DNA from: Otis tarda
Taxonomy: Eukaryota > Chordata > Aves > Otidiformes > Otididae
Direction: 5' to 3'
Assembly: GCA_026413225.1 (NCBI GenBank)
Contig: CM048553.1
Span: 19,034,501 to 19,098,500 of the forward strand
Length of the DNA stretch: 64,000 nt
Notes under the pieces: model-generated
What the model saw: only the letters and a program-made list of their open reading frames with translations
Told to the model about the DNA's origin: nothing
Databases searched by the model: none
Translations under genes and position numbers: made by a program
Part shown: positions 12,768-25,000 of the stretch, in pieces
How positions within the stretch are numbered: position 1 is the first letter of the stretch
How the letters are laid out: each line of letters begins with the position of its first letter

Positions 12768-12827
12768 CCCAGGGACTTCAAAAAAAGGGTGAACGAACCC
12801 AGGGACTTAAAAAAAAGGGTGAACAAA
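12768..12827 (+). repeat. 30-bp tandem duplication (two copies)
   Basis: Two adjacent 30-bp units start CCCAGGGACTT, contain an A-rich core and continue GGGTGAAC. They differ at only two positions, which indicates a recent duplication. Confidence 0.9.
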
Positions 12828-12897
12828 CGAAGTCTGCCTTGTGGGATCTGCTTGCTAAGCAGATCAAAGGAAAGTATTCACTATTTTAAGCAGGATC

Positions 12898-12931
12898 AGG
12901 CCTGTTGAACACTAAGGCCTGTTGAACACTT
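12898..12931 (+). repeat. 17-bp tandem duplication (two copies)
   Basis: AGGCCTGTTGAACACT is repeated head to tail with only the last base of the 17-bp unit differing. It lies 70 bp after the 30-bp duplication. Confidence 0.9.
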
Positions 12932-15900
12932 GAAATGCTAAGTCTGCAAAGGAAAACACAGATGCTTGAGACACTTGTGTTGATGATTTAGTAGGAGACA
13001 TCTGTCCCCCGAGTCAGTCTGAAATAATGTCACAGAAGGGTGTTAGGAGCGCGATGTGCTCCCACCATGGGAATGCAGCACTGCTGTTCCTGCTGGCAGT
13101 GACGATACAAGCCCAAGTGCCTTTCACTGAAGTACTGGCAGTGTTGCAAAAGTGGAGAAATCGAGGAGCACATTAAGCTTTCTCCTTTTTTTTCAGTCTT
13201 ATATGCCCTCGATTTATGCTTCTGATGGATTTCAAAAGGGAAGTCCTTACAAAAGCAAAATACATTAAACATGTTACGTTTATCGTGGGTCACTCAGGAA
13301 GATGACACAGCTGCTGCGACGAGATGTGGCTAAAATCAGAGAAGTGTGCAGGTATGGTGTGAAGCAAAGCTGGGTTAGCCAGGACATTACAACGTCAATT
13401 AGTGTTCCCTATGTTTACAGATTCTGAGTGAGATCCTGCCGAGACATGCCATCAGCCGGTGCTGGAAGGAAACGATAATGAAAACACAAAGGGCTAAAGA
13501 TGAGTATGTAGATGATGATATACAACTAAACGAGATGCTGACTCATAAGTCCTCTTAAGCAGCTTGAAACTGAAAGAAGGAAATGAGGATGAACTGCCTA
13601 TTTCCTGTGCACAATGGTTTTGTGGGGAGGGTGCGAGAAAGTGGGATTTCTCAACAATGCTGGGAGGGGAAAAAGTCAGGATGGTAACTCAGCTGGGTTC
13701 AGGCCAAAGAGGCTCTTCCAACAGAAATGTTAAGTGCACAAAGTATCTGCCAAAGAAGGGAAAGGGTGAAGTCTTTTATCACATGAAAATACAGAGTCAA
13801 AGTACAGGATCAACTGCAAGACATCTGCAGGAAAAAACTGAGATGGCCAATGACAAATGGCTCAAAAGGAAGCACGGAAACAAAAAGACCAGTGAAATGT
13901 AAACCAGGAATGCAGTCAGAGAGATAAAAACAAAGGAAGAGATCTGCAGAAAACATTAGGAATTCCTATGTTTCAAGATTTTCCAGCACACTCCACATCT
14001 ACATCATCCCTCAGATGGTGTATGTTCTTTGGCTTCAATCATTACAGCTGAAAATGATAAGTTAACTTGGGAAACTATTTTTTTAAAATTTCTAAAGAAA
14101 AAAAAGGTGAAGAAGAGTCTCCTCTTCATTGTTGTTTTTGTCTTTTTCTCAGTTTTTTTTGACAAAAAAAATTCCTAAAACCTTGTGTTTCATTTAATTT
14201 TAGTGAGGATTAAAACTAAGATAATATTTTATATATTTTCATATAATACTTAATAGATATTAAAATCAAACAACTACAACTAGACAAATTTCAAAATATC
14301 TCAAGGGACTCCTGATCACATTCCAAATCATTCTTAGAGATATAAAATAGTTACACCTTCAAAGTAAAAATCAGTCTGGTATTCAAGAGGTTCAGAAGTT
14401 CTCCGGGGTCTTTTGCTGTCCCTCCATCCATGTTGAGATGCTATGTTGAAACTTCATACTTTTGCACTGTCTCAACAGAAATACAGTATTGTATCTCTAC
14501 TCCAGTTTATGTGTAATATCAAGGAAAAACATAACTTTTTGTTGCTCTTAGATAATTTCTAAGATTAGGGGGTTTTAAACAAGATCCTGCAGCATAATGT
14601 ATGTTTTAGTCTTGGCTCTGTCATGGATTTATGCTTAAAAGTATATAATTAAGCACATAATTAAGAATAATCATATAAAAAATCCATGAGACTATTTTAA
14701 TGAACAAAGTTAGTCATGAACGAATAATTTAGTTGTTCTTGGGCCCTAACACCTATAGTGGTGAGTGCTCATCAGACTCTTCGCTTTCCATGTTCCACTC
14801 AAAAGCACCCAAGAGAACAAAACAAGTTATTCCTGTATTTCTGATTTGTCTGTCCCCTGCTCCTGTATTTAAGTATCACTGTGCAATGCCCCATGTGAAG
14901 CCAGATTGGTTGGTACAGCCTGGAAAAAAAATGATGGTTGGGTCTAGTTTCTCTAAGGTAATTTGAACCTGATTTGAACATGTGAATCTGAATCTGCATC
15001 ACCCTTCTGTGACGCAAAATCCTGTATGTGAAAAGCCTACATTGTACTGACATGGAAAATGGGAAAAACATTGGCTGAAGATCTCAAAGTTGGTTGCATA
15101 ATGAGGTGCATGAGTTTATAAGGAGGTACCTCACCATGCCTCCTACTAATTCTGCTAATATTCACAGGTAACAGAGCAATTTTGATTTAGTGGTTCAGTT
15201 AGGGGTTTTCAGCCACTGACATGTAATATCTGAGATACCTGGCAGTTTAAATATGGATTCAGACACCAAACTTTACTAACTTAAGTGGCAAGAATATTGT
15301 CTACCATTTTTCTTTATCTGTCCCACAGTTAGAAATGGGGACAATTAGACAAAGACAGTATCTTTGTTTCCAATAATCTGTCTCTCCAATTATTCACTCC
15401 CTTCCTGCTATCGTTATTATCTCTTCTTGGAATCACAATACATCGCTGAAGATAAACAACAAAAAACTATTCTGAATCTTTATAAAGGAATAAAGAAACA
15501 AAAATGACCTAAGAAGGAAAAGATTTTCATGTGCTGTCTCCAGTATTTTGAAAAATAAGTAAGAATAATAGAGAAAATATGATGTTTAAAGAACATAGCT
15601 GTTCCTCTCTGTCATTTTTCTGTGGTATTTTTCTCTCAACTTTATTTAAACAACTGGCTGACCTGGTTACTCATACAATAACCATCACTGAAAAGCACAG
15701 TATGGTGTATGCAATGACAACTGATGGTCTACAGAGAACAATATCCTCTGAAATGCAGAAAAAAGCATGGCCTTATCATCTTCCATCACCCAGATTTAAT
15801 TGTAATATCTCTTTTTTAAGTTCTTTTTTTCAGAATTCATTTTGTCTTCACTATTGATTAAATGTACCTTCTTTCTTAGGTTGCAGCCAGCTCATCCAAT

Positions 15901-16337
15901 TAAACCTTAAAAAACCTCCTCAAAGTGATCAAAATTTGGATTATTTCCTATTCAAAATGATAAGGTTACAGGAGTTGTTTCCTGTCCAAAAGAAAAAACA
16001 TAAAATTGCATGGTAATTACTCAGAAGACAGTATAAATAAAAATGTGGCTGTACACACATTTTGTTCCACCTTTCTGCTATGTTCCTCCATAAGACAAAA
16101 CAACATTAATGGACAGGTTTTCCAACAACTTAAACCCCACAACTTCAAATGATGGAAACTGCAGATCTCTGCCAAGAACTACCATTTTAACTACCACCCT
16201 TGATAATTTTAGGAAAGAGCTCATGCAGTATAGGACCTGCCTATGTCAGGATGCTAGGGAACTGCACCCAGTAGCCTGCTTTTGTGCTCAGTTCTTATGG
16301 AAAGCCATCAACAACTTCATTTATGTGCTTCAAGGGG
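12932..16337. other. Unassigned non-coding stretch
   Basis: No gene was recognised. The 112-codon plus-strand frame at 13564-13902 starts with TTG, is lysine-rich and matches nothing I know. The bases from 14040 to 14300 are very AT-rich. The last 200 bases may hold more diverged CR1 sequence, but I could not align them with confidence. Confidence 0.45.
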
Positions 16338-16371
16338 CCTAACGGCTTCACACCTGACCAATTTGGTAGCC

Positions 16372-17455
16372 TTCTACAGTGGCGTTATAGTGCTGATGGA
16401 TAAGGAAAGAGCAACTGATGTCACCTACCTGGACTTGTGCAAACCATTTTACACTGTCTTGCACAACATCCTTATCTCTAAATTGGAGAGACACAGATTT
16501 GATGGATGGACCACTCGGTGGTCAAGGAACTGGCTGGATGGTTGCAGTCAAAGAATTGCAGCCAATGGCTTGATGTCCAAGTGGAAACCGGTGATGAGTG
16601 GCATTCCTCAGGGGTTGGTATTGGGACTGGCACTGTTTCATATCTTTGTTGTGTGGTGCCGTCGACAAGTTGGAGGGAAGGGATGCCATCCAGAGGGACT
16701 TCGACAGGTTGGAGAGGTGGGCCTGTGCAAACCTCATGAAGTTAAACAAGGCCCAGTGCAAGGTCCTGCACATGGGTCGGGTCCTGCACATGGGTCGGGG
16801 CAATCCCAAGCACAGATACAGTCTGGGCAGTGAGTGGACTGAGAGTAGCCCTGAGGAGAAGGACTTGGGAGTGCTGGTGGACGAGAAGCTCAACATGAGC
16901 CAACAACGCGCCCTTGCAGCCCACAAAGCCAGCCCCATCCTGGGCTGCATCAAAAGAAGCTTGGCCAGCAGGTCGAGGGAGGTGATTCTGCCCCTCTACT
17001 CTGCTCTCGTGAGACCCCACCTGCTGTACTGCATCCAGCTCTGGAGCCCCCAACATAAGAAGGACATGGACCTGTTGGAGTGAGTCCAGAGGAGGACTAC
17101 AATGATGATCAGAGGGCTGAAGCACCTCTCCTATGAGGACAGGCTGAGAGAGTCGAGGCTGTTCAGCCTGCAGAAGAGAAGGCTCTGGGGAGACCTCATA
17201 GCAGTACCTTCCAGTACCTAAAGGGGATCTACAAGAAGGCTGGAAAGGGACATTTGTCAAGGGCATGTAGTGACAGGACAAGGGGTAATGGCTTTAAACT
17301 GAAAAGGGTGGATTTAGATGAGATATAAGGAATAAATTGTTCACACTGAGGGTGGTGAGGCACTGGAACAGGCTACCCAGAGAAGTAGTGGATGCCCCAG
17401 CCCTGGAAGTGTTCAAGGCCAGGTTGGATGGGGCTTTAAGCAACCTGATGTAGTG
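16372..17455 (+). pseudogene. CR1 ORF2 reverse-transcriptase fragment (decayed)
   Basis: Motif A is readable as YLDLCKPFY near 16425-16451, keeping the first aspartate of the family pattern but not the second. Motif B reads [13 protein letters not shown] near 16600-16640. Immediately afterwards the frame jumps to [15 protein letters not shown], and the stretch that should contain the catalytic FADD pair is missing. The later part ([44 protein letters not shown]) is open to a TGA at 17081-17083, where CR1 normally has CGA. Further on, [16 protein letters not shown] is still readable, followed by another frameshift near 17203. The protein normally copies CR1 RNA into DNA at the nicked target; this copy cannot. 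Confidence 0.9.
16763..16798 (+). repeat. 18-bp in-frame tandem duplication inside CR1
   Basis: GTCCTGCACATGGGTCGG occurs twice in immediate succession and is identical in both copies. CR1 normally has one copy at this point. The duplication adds six codons (LHMGRV) without shifting the frame. Confidence 0.95.
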
Positions 17456-17506
17456 GAAGGTATCCTGACCCACAGCAGGGAGGTTGGAACTAGATGATCT
17501 TTAAGG

Positions 17507-18191
17507 TGAATAAATTTGGTTATGTTAACTTTAAACTGCATACAGCAGTAATCTTCCAAAGGTGCTCTAAATCCTCTCCCCCCCTAAAAATGCAATATTT
17601 AAAAAAAAATTAAAAAAATAAAAAATTCTTGTTTAAGTAGGCTCGCAAAGATGTCCAATCATAGCTTTCTATGGTCCAAGAGTTATCAAGCTTTGGTTCC
17701 CATTTCAGTCCTTATAAAACCACTTTTCCTGTCCTTGGCCTACCGTATGCAACAGAATTCATAATACCTATCTGCCTTATACGGCTTCTGCAATAATTAA
17801 CTCATGAGCAGTTTCCAGTACTCTGCAGGGAAAACTGCTATAGAAAACTATCACATTTACACCACATTAAGTTTGCTCTTAACCTCTTGTAAGGATCACA
17901 AAGAGTCAGCACAGTAGTGAGGCTTTGTTAACCACAGTCTCTGAGATTTTCTCTTAGAACGCCTAAAACTTTGAACTGCAACATCAAACATAAAAAGCCT
18001 ACTTGTCTTATTATTAACTGAATTTATTACCTTCCACCCTTTCTTAAACACATACCTGTCATCTACACAATTACAAGAGACATATGAGCTCAGAAATGCC
18101 TTTGTGCAGCATATACCAGCTTACACTTGAATTAGAGTAATTAGAGTGGAATCCAACTGAATAAGTCAGTCTTATTATCTCATAATATCAG
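17507..18191. other. Unassigned stretch after CR1, with A-rich start
   Basis: A-rich sequence (17587-17630) follows the CR1 end closely but is not the normal CR1 tail. Nothing else was recognised. Confidence 0.5.
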
Positions 18192-18213
18192 TTATCTCAT
18201 ATTAGTGAGATAA
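18192..18213. repeat. Perfect 8-bp inverted repeat
   Basis: TTATCTCA and TGAGATAA are separated by six bases. It is a small AT-rich hairpin of a size that arises by chance in 64 kb. Confidence 0.6.
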
Positions 18214-21200
18214 ATATTAAGAACAGATAATGCTCTACACAAACAGTGAGACTCTGCAAGGTCCTGAGTGAATCCTGGTTTTGATACAATCAGATATTAC
18301 TGCTATGACACTAGGGGCTAATTAATACCAGCCAACATTAGCTTATGGAAAATGATCTTGACGTGACTATTGCAAAACAACGCTGTAAGTTTTCAGTGCT
18401 TAGGAAATTCAAATATGAATTTCAATTTCAGGTTTTTTTAATATATATATATCCAAATGTATATTGTTCAAATGTCCTTATTGCAATATGTTTTATTACA
18501 TATTGCAAAACCTACTTCTTAAAATTATCTACTCATATTTAAGGTATACAATGAAAAACCAGTAATAAACAAACCATAACGTCAGCTTATTAATCAGAAA
18601 TGTCAGTTCAAATATATCCCATTTGGAAACAATAGATGGATGCTACTGGCTTTACGAGACTTACAGACGAATAGAGCTAGAGTTGGATTTCAAGAGCTGA
18701 TGTCATCATTGTTCATAAGCCAACACAGGGCTTTAAAACGGAAAAGAATCTACAGCATATAAAATGGTTTCCAACTTGTAAGGGGTCCAAGCCCCGCGCC
18801 AGTGGATAATAATTCACAATACAGCTTAGGGTTTTTCAGAGGAGAAAACAGGGGAGGAGATACAACACATTCATGCAGAAAGGAATGCGCAATTCCATAC
18901 TCTTATGTGCTACAAAGGGAGATGTCTTTCTAAAATCTTGCCTCCTTGTACTACACATGTCCTCTCTTTGAATGCTTAAATATTTCCCACATTGGGATAT
19001 TTCCTTTTTAACATTGTTGTTCATTAAAAAGCCTTCTTTATAGTTACAGTGCTAGCACCACTCGTAAATGACAAAGTATCGAAAATTAAGAGAAAGCGAG
19101 CCTAATATGAGCAAACAGATACATTTTCTGGATACTAGAGAGAGACACAACAAAAAGAGTATGTATATTTGAATTTTCTCTTTGCTGATTTACTTTTCTT
19201 TTAGCACATATGCATTAGTATTCTTAGAATTCAAACCAAAGGTTGAAACCTTGAAATGAAGTAACATTTAGTAGACAAAACCAGATGAGCAGTACAGTTT
19301 CTTCTGCTCTTGTGTGAACATTCAATGACCTCATATTCCTCAGTGCCTCCCCTCCCCTAAATTCAGCAAAGGACAATGTTATCTGTTCAAACAAAAAAGA
19401 TAAATATTTAAAAAAGCTGTGTCTCAGTCTTTTCTAACTACATGGCAGTGTTCCCTAGCCAATAAATACTGTAGCCAGAACATTATGTAGGTTTGTACCT
19501 GAGCATGATCCATTTGCCTTGTTACTGAAACCGCGAGCACATGTGTCTCATGATGTAGAGGTATGCAGACAAAAGGAATCCTGCCTCTGCTGAAGCTCAT
19601 GGAATGTGTTTTGCTACAGGCATTGAAAGAGGGCTAGGATTTCATCGCTACAGTGCTACCTTCTTTTAGTGTCTCTAAGCCTTAGAAATGGATTTGAAAG
19701 ATTCAAAGTGAAGAAAAAATGGGTTCTTATGTATTGCTCTTTCAGGAATTTTCTGAGAATATTCACTTTCCAACAGGTGATTTCTGTAGGAAATTACTTA
19801 TAAAGCAAAACATGCTGGCAGTGGTCCTTTTTACACATGTCTGAACATAGGTGAAGATGCCTAACCTTGTGAAAATAAATGTGTTGATAGACATTCTATG
19901 GCAGTTTTTGTCTGCTCTGTTTTGGTGTTATCTTGGTGTTAAGCAATACTTACACGCTTTTTTTTGGTCTTTGTTCCTCATTATGATTTGCCTGGTTTTG
20001 CTGGATAGAAATACATCTTTATTTTCCAAACAGCAGTGAAATGCATATTCTCTACGTGCAAACATCAAGACCTCCTATTCTCTGCTGTAACTGTTAGTCA
20101 GGAAAATTCTGTGCATGGTATCTAAGTGTACAGTGGTACACTGATATAAGGTATCTAAGCATCTAAGTGTACACTGTAGAGGTGCATTTTTTCCCTTCTG
20201 TGTCCTCAGAAGATTATCTTCTTGCTTGCAACTTGCATCAATTCTGATTGAGAGAGATGCTGACCCTGAGAAATATTCAGCAGTGCTATATTACTCAGTT
20301 TGTTCACAACACAAAATGATGACACAGGCACAGCTGGTCTCAGGAATATCTTCCAGGCTGACTAGCTAGGAAACACAGCTCTTATTCCCATCCACACAGA
20401 AAGAAGATGCAAAGATGCTCTGTGTTCCAGATAGTAGGTGTATGACAAATATTACATATCACAGGATCTTTCAGCAGATGGCTGCAGATGAGGGACTGAG
20501 GAACTCTTTTTTTTTTTCTTTTTAAATCCTGAAGATTCTAGGTAAAAATAATTCAAAAACTGAAGCAATAATCTGATCTGAGTAACTCAAGAGGGAATAC
20601 TAAATTCTTATGAAGACAAGAAGATACTCCAGGCCTCTATTCACATTGTTTGCGTTACCCTAATATCCCTTTAACCCTCTTAAACAAGTTCCCATCATCA
20701 GTCATTTTCTCTAGTTATTGAAATTCCCAGAAGCATCATTATTTCTCTATTTCTAAAATTCAAACACAAAATCCAATCTGACAATGAAGGTGGATTAAGG
20801 AGAATTCTGTGAAAGCAGATGTTAAAGGGAGTTCACTGAAGGTTAGGTAGCGTAAGGAAGCCAAGTGGAAACAAAATGTAGTGGATAATCGTATCGACTC
20901 TGACATGCATTGACTGAGCTTTCAGTTCTGCTTATCTCAGAAACTGAATAAATGGCTAGTAATTTTGATAGTATCCAATAAAGCAAGGGGGTAAGTTGTA
21001 CAACACTGCTGAGAGAAATAAATTTAAGTTTCATTTTTCTGAAGAAATACTGAATTCTAAAAAGATATAATGATTTTATTATTTCAGGAGCTATTAATAA
21101 ATATTCTCCTGTCATATACCTTTCTGCCAGAGTTCTAAGAGGAGAAGAAAGTAGGGCATAGCAAAAGGACCCCGTAGCAGCAATACCTAGTTGGCTCTTC

Positions 21201-22000
21201 TGATTCACTGGTGTAATTCAAGAAATTCCACAGATCCCTTTGGGATGTGAACTGAGGGACTGTTTGTTCATTTTATAAATAATGGTTTAGATTCCTTCCT
21301 AATATCTATTACCTTTTATAAATTTCATCTAATTCTGCCTGTCTGGAAAATGGAAAGCTTTTAGGAAAATTCTCATGGAGGAATTTTAGGTTCTAAATGG
21401 TAATAATTGTTAGGACAGCATTTGCTGAATTTCAGAACACAAAGATGTAGAAGGAAAATTGAAATTGTTCTACCAAGAGGAATGAGAAAAAAGTAGAATA
21501 ATATGGAGAAAAAAAAAATAAGTGAAGAACATCCAGAAAAGTATGTTTCTAAATTAGCTAGTCTTCTTTTTTCTTGCCTGAAAAACATTTTGTGTGGCCT
21601 AAGAGTACAAAAAACTACATATGTCTTTCAAACCATTTTGTAGACAATGCTAATTTCAAAAGACACTCTCCCATCATGAACCCCTTCAATCTAGTTAATA
21701 CAGCCTACACGTCCTGTTTACATGAAATACTTTTGGAAACTTGGAACAAAAACTATTCCAAAAGTAGGCAACCCTCTCTTTATGCCTTAGTAAATACTAG
21801 ACAAATAACGATAACATATGGTCTAGAATGAATCCTTATTAGATAGCATTTAAAATAGGGGAGGTGAACAAAACAGTACTTACCCTTTGAGAACTTTCCT
21901 CTGAGGATCTACGACAGATACCAGCTTATTAAAGTTTGCAACACCAGCTACAGCACTTACTGTGCGAGGACTGCGAAAGGCGTGTTAACAACGTGGTCCA
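18214..22000. other. Unassigned non-coding stretch
   Basis: No gene was recognised. A short (TA)n run sits near 18440-18452. A loose repeat of CTAAGTGTACA-type words occurs at 20120-20177. The longest open frame is 121 codons on the minus strand (20843-21208) and has no recognisable domain. Confidence 0.5.
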
Positions 22001-25000
22001 AGTAACAGGTAAAACAGTTTGCAAACTCCTGTTACTTTGTCAAATATATACCCTAAGTAAGCAAACAAACAAAAAAAACTCTACCAAATGTTAATCTTCA
22101 CAAAGTGAACAAACCACTTTTCAGACGGGCTCTCAAACTCCAGACTGCACATTACTAAATGGCATACGCTGGAATAAGCTGCAGGGATGACAAAGGCAAG
22201 GAGATATCAGTGACTTTGAATGACCTCAGCTACTCGAAGCTGAGGCCATAAAAGCCATGTTACGGCTTAGATAAGCTAGGGTGGTTGCAGAGCTCTCCTG
22301 AGTTACCCAGCACCAGGCAGTTTGAAGTAGGCTACGAGCACTGTGGAAACACAGGAATACACCCCTCACCTGCCTATAGAGCTCCATATGTTCAAATCTG
22401 TAGCAAATCTCCAAGCAGCAATTTCTGCTAGCTCTCAAGCTACTTGATTCACGTTGGTGCTGGGCAGATCATCAAGAGAAACAAGGACCTCCAGCTCATA
22501 GCACAGCAGCTCTTCCAGTTACGGTCCCTGTGATATCATCTCCTCAATGGCACTTGCATGTGTTGCTTGCATCAAAGGCTGCAATTGCTTATATGGGGAA
22601 ATATTAAATGGCAATATATGGAGTAGATTTAGCTTCACTCAATTCACGTGCAAGAAGAAGAAAAGTCAGTCACATGTGAAGAGCCAGGTCTCTCTCTTTC
22701 TAGACTGCCACAAACCATCCATGGGCCACAGCTAAAAACATCTGACAGACCATACCTAGCCTTCACATATGCCTTATAAACTATCTGGTATTTCCTGAGT
22801 GTTTTTAATATTTGCCTTTTGGGCTAAAAGGAGTAATAAAGTAGTACTTTAAAAGTGCAGTCACAATGTATTATAGACCTTGAGAAATTCTTCAAAGTAT
22901 CTGCTCTTTTTGGATAAGATGAAGTGCATCTCTTCCATAGTGAAAACTGATGGCAGCACAAAGAAGGGAAAACCAGTAATTGTGTAAACTGAAAAATTGT
23001 TATAGTGGGTATGGAACAGTGGGATCAGGAAGGCCAACTCTTCTTTTGGGCAGCATCATTTGCAAAGACTATTTTCTTTGCCAGAAGGGGGTCTTCCACT
23101 TCTTTGTCATGGGAAATGAAATAGCAATAAAAGTAAACTGATAAAGACCTGCAGAAAATGCTATGCAAATTGCTGCAAGTACAGTCACAACCTACCACCT
23201 CAAAGTGCTGCATTCCTAATGCCTGAATCTGCTATTTCACAACATCCTGAATTAACAGCAAAACACATTTCCAAATTGTATCTCTCCATTTTGTGTGTAT
23301 TCTTTCCGGACCAGGCTTAACTCATTAGAACTAAGAAAAAGCCCGGAGGCAATTTAGATTTCCTCTATCTATTGGAAAAATAGAAGCCTCACAAGAAACC
23401 TTTTATAAGTGTGCTCTTGGGAAAAAAAAAGCTAGGAGGCAGAAATGGGATAAAATCCTTCTAGACTTCCTTACAGTTGAAAATTGGCCAATTCAAAGAA
23501 TAATTTCTAAAGGAACAGATCATGCTTCATCTCTTTTCCAATTACTATTTTCTAGTTAACAAATATGACCTTCCTAGCAAGTACTACAGCTTTCTTAAGG
23601 CACTGTAGTTTCAAAGAAATGGAATTTTAGTAAACTTACTGTCAAAAGAAACACATTTCAGCATTAAAATATAAAATGTTTGCCAACTATGTTTCAGGCT
23701 ATCGCTCCTTTTCTTTATTTTCTTATGTTAACTGGAGTGGTTCAGAAAACCACAGAAAAAGGCTTGCTGTGAAGTACACATTTTGCTGGAAGGAAGAAGT
23801 CAGCTATTCATATAGTTGAATTCAGCAGCACAGAGCTGAGGTAAAATGTAAATGTTGTATTTCTGTAAACTGCAAACAAAAGCTTGGAACTCTCCAAATA
23901 AAGTAGCTTTTACAGTCTGGCTCACCAAAATGATGTTAGCAATCAATTATTAGTTTGATGCCATGAGGAATAAAAGAAATACTGTGTTTGCAAGGCTATT
24001 ATTAGCATTTACTTTGAATTTTCAGTGGCTGTTTTGTTTCTGACAAAAAGGTCTTACACTAATATACTTTAATTTACTTGCTAAATAAAGCATATAGATC
24101 CCATTACACTATTTACACTTCAGCTGTAACTGCTTGCCTTATCCAGGACCAAACAAGACAGGCCCAATCTGTCAATAAATATTCAGATTTTAGAGAAGAA
24201 AAAACCAACTGCTTACTATTTACTAAACTGGAGACTAGGGAGTGACAACAATGTACATGAACTCAAACAGAGACATGTTTTGGTTTTCAAATACTGTTAA
24301 GCAATCAATTTTTGCTAGCCTAACTCCTGTTGAGCAGTGATTAATCCCACAGTAAATCTCTCTGAATTTCTAGCATTGAAAACAAACAAACAAAAACAAA
24401 GTCAGAGTGCTCACAAGAAATCATCCGACTACTTTCAAGTAGGTGGAGGCACAGCTGGTGGTGTCAGATGTTTAGGGGATTTCTTCTGTATATTTTGTCT
24501 CCACAGTTTTATATCTGTATTTTCATCATTCATTGTTACCTTCATACTCCTCCCTGTGTTTTCTTCAGCCGTGATTCCTAGGGCCACGTCTTGCCCCTAC
24601 AATACTGTGAAGACATGCAAAGTAAGACTGTCACGTGCGTCTGGAGGCCATCCGTTCCCACAGATCACTGCAATAAGGGGAGAGGCCTGCCACAGAAAGT
24701 AGCTCAGTGGCACCCGGCACGTGGCAGTGACCCTGATTTTCAAAGAAAATTGCCATTTTCTCCAAGGATTCACCTTTGCTGGTAAATTATGCCTCTGTGC
24801 CAGCTGTAACACTGGCAATATTCAATACCCGATGTTCAATGCTTTGCAGCTCTCAGTTACGACTCTGATGGCACACAGCGTACCACAGGAGCAAGCATCT
24901 GGGGAGGGAGATGCTCCTAAAAACTTTATGCCCAGTGATGAACGTGCCACCACGGGGTCACATAAAGTGGTTAGACAGGAAGGAGTGACCTCAGCTTGCT

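Larger units (their letters stand above)
16338..17506 (+). mobile_element. CR1 LINE, 5'-truncated, about 1.2 kb
   Basis: The plus strand reads through CR1 ORF2 from the segment before reverse-transcriptase motif A to the end of ORF2 and into the 3' UTR, ending at GTTGGAACTAGATGATCTTT. Bases near 16340-16370 align with the family only with a small internal gap. The copy carries a deletion over the catalytic FADD motif, an 18-bp duplication, a C-to-T stop and at least one further frameshift. It stops before the usual final 30 or so bases and the short ATTCTATG-type tail. It is dead, and likely one of the younger CR1 insertions in the window judging by how well the protein reads. Confidence 0.95.

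Noticed and set aside
16742-17281. 179-codon minus-strand open frame
   Set aside because: It is the antisense shadow of CR1 ORF2, whose plus-strand reading is clearly the real one.
20119-20177. Repeated CTAAGTGTACA words
   Set aside because: The repeat is short and imperfect with unrelated sequence between copies; it is not a defined element.
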